Shown here: in pieces, positions 48,853 to 54,277 of the stretch
Numbering within the stretch: the stretch's first letter is position 1
How the letters are laid out: each line of letters begins with the position of its first letter
Source: JADJWR01 sp964509545
GTDB taxonomy: Bacteria > Pseudomonadota > Gammaproteobacteria > Burkholderiales > Burkholderiaceae_F
DNA length: 54,277 bases
Assembly (NCBI GenBank): GCA_964509545.1
Contig: CAZDXQ010000022.1
Location: 1-54,277 of the forward strand
Direction of reading: 5' to 3'
Notes under the pieces: model-generated
What the model was told of the DNA's origin: nothing
Seen by the model: only the letters and a program-made list of their open reading frames with translations
Database searches by the model: none
Translations under genes and position numbers: made by a program

Positions 48853-49262
48853 GCGATTCACCCAACACCCGTTTCGGAGGCTCGGCCGACCCGTTGAGCG
48901 CCAGCACCATGATGGCGCCGGCGGGAGGCCGGCCGGCGGTGCTGTCGCTGGCGATCAAGGAAAAGGCGGCGCTGTACGCGGCCTACATGCCGTACCTGAA
49001 AAACGGCGGCATCTTCGTGCCGACCAACCGCCCGTACAAACTCGGCGACGAGGTCTACCTGATCCTGACGCTGATGGACGATCCGACCAAGTACCCGATC
49101 GCCGGGCGCGTGGTCTGGATCAGCCCGGCCGGAGGCACCGCCCGTACGCCGGGCATCGGCGTTCATTTTCCGAGCGACGAAACCGGGATCGCGGCGCGCA
49201 AACGGATCGAAGAAGCGCTCGGCGCGGCGCTGAAGTCCGGCCGGCAGACGCACACGATCTAG
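48849..49262 (+). CDS. pilZ: PilZ-domain protein (type IV pilus PilZ-like)
   Basis: 137 residues. The position between holB and tatD is the one occupied by the founding PilZ of Pseudomonas. The core LKNGGIFVPTNRPYKLGDEVYLILTLM, divided into its NGGIFVPT and LGDEVYLIL strands, and TARTPGIGVHFPSD are PilZ-like. The RxxxR and D/NxSxxG cyclic di-GMP motifs are absent (the second reads KNGGIF), as in Pseudomonas PilZ. It is thus probably a pilus-assembly factor binding PilB/FimX-like partners and not a c-di-GMP receptor. Confidence 0.9.
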   Translation: MSDSPNTRFGGSADPLSASTMMAPAGGRPAVLSLAIKEKAALYAAYMPYLKNGGIFVPTNRPYKLGDEVYLILTLMDDPTKYPIAGRVVWISPAGGTARTPGIGVHFPSDETGIAARKRIEEALGAALKSGRQTHTI

Positions 49263-49292
49263 CGGCCGCATCGGCGCGGCCACGGCGGCGTC

Positions 49293-50081
49293 GTGTACGT
49301 CGACTCGCACTGTCACCTCGCTTTCCCGGAACTCGCCGGCGATATTGACGGCGTCCTGGCGCGCATGGCCGCCGCCGGCGTCGGCGCGGCACTGAGCGTG
49401 TGCACCCGGCTGGAGGAATTCGAGCTCATCCACGGGCTTGCGGCGCGCGACGTGCGCGTCTACGCGTCCGTTGGCGTGCACCCGGATACGACCGGCACGG
49501 AAGAGCCGACGGTCGAGCGGCTGGTCGAACTGGGGGCGCGGCCGAGGGTTGTGGCCATTGGCGAAACCGGGCTCGATTACTACCGGTTGACCGAGCCGCT
49601 CGAGTGGCAGCGGCAGCGGTTCCGGGTCCACATTCGCGCCGCCCGCGCGCTCGGCAAGCCGTTGATCATCCATACCCGCGCTGCAGCTGCGGACACGCTG
49701 CGGATCATGCGTGAGGAGGGGGCGGGCGAGGTCGGCGGCGTCATGCACTGTTTCACCGAAACGCTCGACATCGCCCGGGCCGCGGTCGACATGGGGTTCT
49801 TCATCTCTTTTTCGGGAATCGTGACGTTCAGGAACGCGCGCGAACTGCAGGCCGTAGCCCAGGCCTTGCCGCTGGACCGGTTGCTGATCGAGACCGACGC
49901 ACCGTATCTCGCTCCGGTGCCGCATCGGGGCAAGACCAACGAGCCGGCCTATGTCCCGTGGGTGGCCCGCAAGCTGGCGGAACTGCACCGCGTTTCCATC
50001 GACACCGTCGAAGCGCAGACCGAGGCCAATTTTCTGCGCTGCTTCAGACTATTAACGCACGAAGCTAACGCGATAGATTAG
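49293..50081 (+). CDS. TatD-family metal-dependent deoxyribonuclease / hydrolase
   Basis: 262 residues from GTG at 49293 (MYVDSHCHLAFPE). The metal ligands are visible: HxH in DSHCHL, Glu in AIGETGLDYY, His in PLIIHTRAA, His in GVMHCFTE and Asp in LIETDAPYL. TatD enzymes are 3'-5' exonucleases or amidohydrolase-fold hydrolases in DNA repair and turnover. The C-terminus (RCFRLLTHEANAID) extends into the beginning of an AT-rich segment. It is the last gene before the dif-containing gap. Confidence 0.93.
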   Translation: MYVDSHCHLAFPELAGDIDGVLARMAAAGVGAALSVCTRLEEFELIHGLAARDVRVYASVGVHPDTTGTEEPTVERLVELGARPRVVAIGETGLDYYRLTEPLEWQRQRFRVHIRAARALGKPLIIHTRAAAADTLRIMREEGAGEVGGVMHCFTETLDIARAAVDMGFFISFSGIVTFRNARELQAVAQALPLDRLLIETDAPYLAPVPHRGKTNEPAYVPWVARKLAELHRVSIDTVEAQTEANFLRCFRLLTHEANAID

Positions 50082-50183
50082 GTTTGTCGTGAAGTGTCGG
50101 CGATGACAAAAAAGCTATTTTTTTAGATGGAGTTATGGAGGCTTCTTAATGTTGTGTTGAGCATAGATCCTGTGCTATCTACG

Positions 50184-50211
50184 ATTTCGCATAATCTGTA
50201 TTATGTTAATT
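50184..50211 (+). other. dif: Chromosome dimer resolution site dif (XerC/XerD)
   Basis: 28 bases: XerC-side arm ATTTCGCATAA (50184-50194), six-base centre TCTGTA (50195-50200), XerD-side arm TTATGTTAATT (50201-50211). Against the Neisseria and E. coli dif sequences as I remember them, the XerD arm differs at one base and the XerC arm at one to three; the inner palindromic CATAA/TTATG is exact. XerC and XerD recombine at dif during division to resolve dimers, with FtsK loading. The site lies in an intergenic AT-rich patch with genes on both sides pointing toward it, as expected at the replication terminus. Confidence 0.85.
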
Positions 50212-50353
50212 ATTTGAAGGGAGCATCCGCTCCGAGCAGCGGCGGATCCCTCTCGCGGCGAGCGCTCGATCCCCGCGAACGTCGCCGAGCGGGTCGAACT
50301 CGTCAGCCTGCAACCGCCCTTGTCGTTGCGTACAGGACGATGCCGGGACCCCG

Positions 50354-50371
50354 GCAGCCGAGCCCGGCTGC
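50354..50371 (-). terminator. Hairpin downstream of the citrate-lyase-like operon
   Basis: Stem GCAGCCG/CGGCTGC with loop AGCC, 21 bases after the minus-strand stop codon. No T run follows. Overlapping it is the alternative stem TGCCGG/CCGGCA (50341-50356). It may end or protect the minus-strand transcript. Confidence 0.4.
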
Positions 50372-50392
50372 ATCCGCTGCCGGCGTGCGGCG

Positions 50393-53095
50393 TCAGCTGA
50401 CGAACCGGCACTGCGACGCGGCCGTGCGCGTGTCCATGTTGCGACCGCGGTTCAGATGGTCGTCGATCTCGGCGGCGCAGCCGATCATCCGTGCGTAAAG
50501 GAACACGGTGAACGCGGCCGTTTCGAGTTGCGCGTTGGCCAGCCTGCCGGCACGGTAAGGCGCCCACAGCGCCTTCAGCAGCAGCGTGGCGATCACCGCG
50601 TCGACGTTGACGCAGAAGACGTTGCGGGTGACGCCCTCGTCGGCCAGCGCCTGTACCAGCGTTCGATAAAAGTCGTGGAAGACGTTGTACTCACCGCGTT
50701 CGTCGAGCAGCTTGCGCACGTATTCCTCGCGCGGGTCGATGTTCACGGGACGATCCTTGAACACCGGATGATTGATGCACGGGATCGCGCGGGCCGCGCC
50801 ACCGCCGATTTCCCTGCGCGCCGCCTTGTGTTGCGCGTATTCGTGCACGAACTTCAGCGCCAGCGCAGCAAGGTCGATGCCGTGCGCGCGGTCACCCGGA
50901 TCGCGCAGATCAATGCCGGCAAAGCGTTCTAGCAGGAAGGCCACGCCCTCGTAGCCGTTGCCGCCGTGCGTGTAGCCGGAGTGGCTGAGGAAGCCGACCA
51001 TCGCCTTGTTCAGTTGCACCCGCTGCGGCGTTTCCGGCCCATCGGCGGAGACCGCGCCCTTGGCGCCCTGCGCGGTGATCGAGCCCGGCCCGTTGGTCAG
51101 CAGCAATCCGACCAGCGTCTGCAGCGCGAACAGGTCGGCCGGTTGCGGCTCGCGGCCGAACAGCGCCAGGCAGGCCATTTCGGTCAGCGAGCGTTTTGAC
51201 AGGATTTCATCGAGCGGCAGGCCGCAGAAGCGCCCCGGCTCGTGCCGCTCGGCGGCTACCGACGCCCCGATCAGCGTGCCAAACAGGCGCAGCCACCACG
51301 GCGTCGACTCGGCCGTCAGTCGCGAGATGCGCTTGCGCATCAGCGGCCCCCAGGCCAGCGTGGCGCAAATCGCAGCCAGCACGCCGTCGGCGCTCGGAGA
51401 ACCGGGCAGGCTGTTCAGATAGCGGACGAACACCGAGCGCACCTTGCGCGCCGCCAGCGCATCGAGCATAGAGCGAGCCTTAACATCCTCGTTGCCTGTG
51501 AGCAGCTCGCGCAGCCTGTCGTCCTTCGGCAGCCTGGTCACGTCGAACGATTCGTCCAGTGCACTGGTGAGGCTGGCCGGCGCGAACAGATCGATCAGCC
51601 CGCGCAGCGCCGCCTGCGCCCGCTCGGCGCGGCGCGGCCCGACGATCGCGGCGGCCGCGGCGAGCACCGCATTGGGCGCGTTGCCGGCCTCGCGCGCCGC
51701 CTGCGCGGCGGCCAACGCCGGATCGCCGTGCAGGTTCAGTTCGGCGCCGACGGCGACATTGACCAAGGCGCGGTCGTTCGGCCCCCCTGGCTCCTGCATC
51801 AGCGCCAGCGCGATGTTCGCCTCCACCGGAAACCGGGTGGCGTTGAGCATCGACACGCCGTACAGGCTGGAGACCTGCGTGGCGGGGTCCATCTGCGACG
51901 CGCCGGAGGCATCCTTCATCGGCTGACGCGGCGGCACGGTGCCGATCTGCCGGTTCAGCGCCGCGATCTGCGCGTTGTACGGCGCCATCGCCTCGACGAC
52001 CGGCACCTCGAGATCGGCTGGCAGCTTCAGCCCCTGTGCGGAGCCGAACCACGGTTTCAGCGCCAGGCTGCCCTCGGGTTCGAAGTCCGGCCGGGCCGCG
52101 TTCTCGCGCATCACCGCGGTGAGTGCGGCCGGGATATGCGCGATGTTGGTGACCACCGCGCCCTTGTACGAGAACACCGGCCGCTCGGGCGTGTAGATGC
52201 CATCGACGCCGAACTTCTCCATGAACCAGCGTTCCTTGGCCGCGGCGTCGTCGGCGCCGCCGGCCATCGCGCCGGCATGGCCCACCGCGCGCGTCAGCCG
52301 GCTCTTCCAGCGGCCGACCACGCAGGCGACGACCGGCTTGGTGAAGTCGGCGTCGTATTCGTAATAGCCGCCGGGTTCGCAGTACAGGACTGCCGCCTTG
52401 CTGCGCCCGTCGTTGGCCAGCGCGAAGGCGAACTCAGGCGCGGCGTAGTGGATGTAGACGTCCTTGCCGCTGGAAATCAGCGTCGTCGTACCCCACCCGG
52501 CCATGCGCAGGTAGGTGGCGATGGTGGTGGTGAAGCCGCCTGAGTTCGACAAGATGGCGATCGAACCCTTGCGCAGCGCGTCTTCCGGATGGTCGCCGCC
52601 GAGCGCGCCGCCAATCCTCACCTGATGCCAGGAATCGGCCACGCCGAGGCTGTTGCCGCCGAAGATGTCGATGCCGTTGCTCTGGCCCATGGCGCGGATC
52701 TCGCGCGAGTCGTGCACCGACAGCTTCTCGGTGACGATGAAGATCTTCCTGAGCTCCGGATTCACGCGGATCAGCTCGGCCACGCCGTCGCGCGCCGCCG
52801 AAGGCGGCAGGTAGATGACGCCGCAGTTGAAGCGGTGGCCGTCCTTCAACCCCTCGAGCACGCTGTTGTAGACGGGCACCTTGCCGATCGGCGTCTCCAG
52901 CACCTGGCCGCGCCGGCCGGGCGAGGTGCCGAAGACGACGTTGCCGCCGGAGTACGCGTGGCTCACGGGGGTCACCTCGCTCGACTCGCCGCCGAGGATG
53001 TTCAGCACGCAGACGCGATCGTCGCGGCTGGCGATCTGCGCCAGGGAACTGACGCCGACGAAGTACTTGAACTCCCCTACCCCTTGCTTGTACAT
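50393..53095 (-). CDS. ATP-citrate-lyase-like large subunit (CoA-ligase alpha + citrate-synthase-like domain)
   Basis: 900 residues with a strong Shine-Dalgarno (AAGGAGGA). The N-terminal part (about 1-340) resembles succinyl-CoA ligase alpha and the middle of ATP-citrate lyase, including the phosphohistidine motif GHAGA with His273. The C-terminal part (about 560-890) resembles the citryl-CoA lyase/citrate-synthase domain. Of its three usual catalytic residues, His776 (INHPV) and Asp832 (NVDA) have counterparts. The first His, in the DHGP motif of ATP-citrate lyase, appears to be Asn668 (TNGPG). The protein ends RCRFVS-like with a Cys near the C-terminus. The pairing with the next gene supports a CoA-ligase/lyase complex. 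Whether citrate is the substrate is open; another CoA ester of a tricarboxylic or branched acid is possible. Confidence 0.82.
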   Translation of the reverse strand: MYKQGVGEFKYFVGVSSLAQIASRDDRVCVLNILGGESSEVTPVSHAYSGGNVVFGTSPGRRGQVLETPIGKVPVYNSVLEGLKDGHRFNCGVIYLPPSAARDGVAELIRVNPELRKIFIVTEKLSVHDSREIRAMGQSNGIDIFGGNSLGVADSWHQVRIGGALGGDHPEDALRKGSIAILSNSGGFTTTIATYLRMAGWGTTTLISSGKDVYIHYAAPEFAFALANDGRSKAAVLYCEPGGYYEYDADFTKPVVACVVGRWKSRLTRAVGHAGAMAGGADDAAAKERWFMEKFGVDGIYTPERPVFSYKGAVVTNIAHIPAALTAVMRENAARPDFEPEGSLALKPWFGSAQGLKLPADLEVPVVEAMAPYNAQIAALNRQIGTVPPRQPMKDASGASQMDPATQVSSLYGVSMLNATRFPVEANIALALMQEPGGPNDRALVNVAVGAELNLHGDPALAAAQAAREAGNAPNAVLAAAAAIVGPRRAERAQAALRGLIDLFAPASLTSALDESFDVTRLPKDDRLRELLTGNEDVKARSMLDALAARKVRSVFVRYLNSLPGSPSADGVLAAICATLAWGPLMRKRISRLTAESTPWWLRLFGTLIGASVAAERHEPGRFCGLPLDEILSKRSLTEMACLALFGREPQPADLFALQTLVGLLLTNGPGSITAQGAKGAVSADGPETPQRVQLNKAMVGFLSHSGYTHGGNGYEGVAFLLERFAGIDLRDPGDRAHGIDLAALALKFVHEYAQHKAARREIGGGAARAIPCINHPVFKDRPVNIDPREEYVRKLLDERGEYNVFHDFYRTLVQALADEGVTRNVFCVNVDAVIATLLLKALWAPYRAGRLANAQLETAAFTVFLYARMIGCAAEIDDHLNRGRNMDTRTAASQCRFVS

Positions 53096-53111
53096 GGCCG
53101 TCCTCCTTCGA

Positions 53112-54164
53112 TCAGGCGCCCTGGCCGAGCCCGCGCAGGCGCGCGGCGATCTGCTCGCGCCCGCCGGCCTTCATCCACGCATCGGCGCGCTTGGCGTATT
53201 GGATCACCTCGCTCATGTCGGAATCGAAGCCGAACAGGCGATACGGCAACCCCAGCGCCTCGCAGGTGTCGCGCAGCGCGCCGAAACCGCGCACCAGGTT
53301 CGGCCCTCCCCGGCCCGCCACCACGTACAGCGGTTGCGCGCCGTGCGTGCCGAAATGCTCGCGCAGCGCGTCGGCCATGGCGCGGAAGGTCTCGAAGATG
53401 TCGGTATTGTTCGACTTGCCGCCGATGATGAACAGCACGTTGCTCTGCGCCAGCCAGTGCTTGAAGCAGATCCGCGCCACCTGCTTCATCTTCTCGTACG
53501 GCGGGTTGCCGCCGAAGTCCGACGAGATGATGGCGTCGTCGCCGAGCAGCTCGGTGACCAGCGAGTTGGCGCCGCCGCCGAAGGTCGGCGCCAGGATCGT
53601 GCCTTTCGGATTGATCACGTAGACGTCGCTCTGCCCCTGGTGCGTGCGCAGCTGGTTGATCTCCAGCTCGAAGTCGGAGTAGTCCACCGCGAAGATGTGC
53701 GGCGGCAGACCGAGGCGGCGGTAGCGCGGGTCGTCGCGGTCGAAGCCGCACTTGAAGTCGCAGGCCACCGGGGAGAGACGTCCGGACTTGTCCGGCCGCA
53801 TGCGGATCGGGTTCAGCTCGAGCGTGGTCATGCCGTAGTCATGGAACAGTTCCCACAGCTTCGGCAGGTGCTGCACCAGCGGCGAAATGATTTCCTTGGG
53901 AGCGTTGAGCGCGGTCAGCGCGTTGGCGACCACGAACGCCTTCAACCCGGTCAACGGATCGAACGGCACCTGCGCAACCAGGCTCTTGTCGAGTTCCTCG
54001 ATGTCCATGCCGCCCATGTGCGTCAGCGTCATCGTCGGCGCGCGGAAGTGCGTCGAGTCCGTCAGGGAGAAGTAGACCTCGTGCTTGGCGGGCACCGCGC
54101 CTTCGAAGGTCACGCCGTTCGCCTTGGCATACTGGTGGCCGACGCGGTGCTCGGCGAAGAACAA
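53112..54164 (-). CDS. ATP-citrate-lyase-like small subunit (succinyl-CoA ligase beta type), 5' end disrupted
   Basis: 350 residues if counted from TTG at 54164, the first possible start after an in-frame stop. Recognisable parts: end of the ATP-grasp domain with LELNPIRM and ACDFKCGFD, then the citrate-binding/flavodoxin-like domain with INPKGTILAPTFGGGANSLVTE (GGGANS phosphate loop), FIIGGKSNNTD and VVAGRGGPN. It lies 16 bases before the large subunit gene. The reading frame continues upstream as KAGLLGRAKDLATALAERER, then an amber codon at 54228-54230, then MTIIDLLKEK from an ATG at 54260. Compared with ATP-citrate lyase as I recall it, roughly 60 N-terminal residues, including nucleotide-binding lysines, are missing. 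The gene is therefore truncated, mutated or misread at its 5' end. Confidence 0.75.
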   Translation of the reverse strand: MFFAEHRVGHQYAKANGVTFEGAVPAKHEVYFSLTDSTHFRAPTMTLTHMGGMDIEELDKSLVAQVPFDPLTGLKAFVVANALTALNAPKEIISPLVQHLPKLWELFHDYGMTTLELNPIRMRPDKSGRLSPVACDFKCGFDRDDPRYRRLGLPPHIFAVDYSDFELEINQLRTHQGQSDVYVINPKGTILAPTFGGGANSLVTELLGDDAIISSDFGGNPPYEKMKQVARICFKHWLAQSNVLFIIGGKSNNTDIFETFRAMADALREHFGTHGAQPLYVVAGRGGPNLVRGFGALRDTCEALGLPYRLFGFDSDMSEVIQYAKRADAWMKAGGREQIAARLRGLGQGA

Positions 54165-54277
54165 CCGCTCGCGCTCGGCCAGCGCGGTGGCGAGATCCTT
54201 CGCCCGGCCGAGCAGGCCGGCCTTATTCTATTTCTCTTTCAATAGATCAATAATAGTCATGTCTCAACCGATGGCAG
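54165..54277 (-). other. 5' region of the citrate-lyase-like small subunit: in-frame amber codon and AT-rich leader
   Basis: From 54221 to 54260 the base composition drops sharply in G+C. On the minus strand an ATG (54258-54260) opens ten codons (MTIIDLLKEK) in the frame of the downstream gene and is closed by TAG at 54228-54230. Coding character resumes at once (NKAGLLGRAKDL). A CAG to TAG change would explain it. No good ribosome-binding site precedes the ATG (GTTGAGAC only). The window ends 17 bases further on. Confidence 0.6.

Larger units (their letters stand above)
50082..50392. other. Intergenic region between tatD and the citrate-lyase-like gene, with AT-rich core
   Basis: 311 bases without a convincing gene. 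The first 130 bases are strikingly AT-rich compared with everything else in the window. They include an A6/T7 pair at 50108-50124 that may end the tatD transcript, and the dif-like site at 50184-50211. The rest is again G+C-rich and holds two adjacent stems (TGCCGG/CCGGCA at 50341-50356 and a longer one at 50354-50371). A 123-codon frame from 50127 crosses both zones and the end of the next gene and is not believed. Confidence 0.7.

Noticed and set aside
50127..50498. 123-codon plus-strand frame across the dif region
   Set aside because: Begins in the AT-rich patch, runs across dif and into the end of the lyase-like gene; no ribosome-binding site pattern or domain.

Overview
The window is chromosomal DNA of a high-G+C betaproteobacterium, most likely of the order Burkholderiales or a close relative. 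The evidence is the very high G+C with strong C/G third positions, the order tRNA-Asp then ppiD, the mltG-tmk-holB-pilZ-tatD string, several TRAP and Liv-type importers, and beta-type small families (DUF4936 next to ygfZ and NRDE, DUF2848). No phage, insertion sequence, CRISPR array or plasmid gene was seen. Gene density is about one per kilobase.

Layout. 1-6 kb: end of a tRNA-Asp, the periplasmic chaperone ppiD, the mnmH/tesA pair, an orphan ybbA-type ABC ATPase and nnr. 6-20 kb: a two-armed transport and catabolism locus around one LysR regulator. The left arm (minus strand) is a TRAP importer plus a DadA-like FAD oxidase. The right arm (plus strand) is a DUF1445/YcsI protein, a second TRAP importer, a DUF2848 protein and a single-chain ATP-dependent oxoprolinase/hydantoinase. 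The right arm reads as an uptake and ring-opening pathway for 5-oxoproline or a similar cyclic amide. 20-25 kb: an HDOD signalling protein and purL. 25-29 kb: a minus-strand operon selO, msrB-like, yciB, bolA, ppiC; the msrB-like protein has lost its catalytic cysteine. 29-40 kb: a catabolic operon with an acyl-CoA ligase, a complete Liv-type importer, a FadJ-type hydratase/dehydrogenase, a Dabb protein and two oxidoreductases, apparently for an acid degraded as its CoA thioester. 40-50 kb: an M16 protease, a thioesterase, a GNAT, then the ygfZ group and the conserved mltG-tmk-holB-pilZ-tatD set. 50-54 kb: two subunits of an ATP-citrate-lyase-like enzyme on the minus strand.

The most informative non-coding element is a 28-bp sequence at 50184-50211 in an AT-rich gap after tatD. 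It matches the XerC/XerD dif site in both arms, so this is probably the chromosome terminus. Genes to its left are mainly on the plus strand and genes to its right are on the minus strand, as expected at a dif site. Near the right edge, the ATP-citrate-lyase-like small subunit has an in-frame amber codon 11 codons after its only good ATG, so its 5' end is broken or wrongly read.
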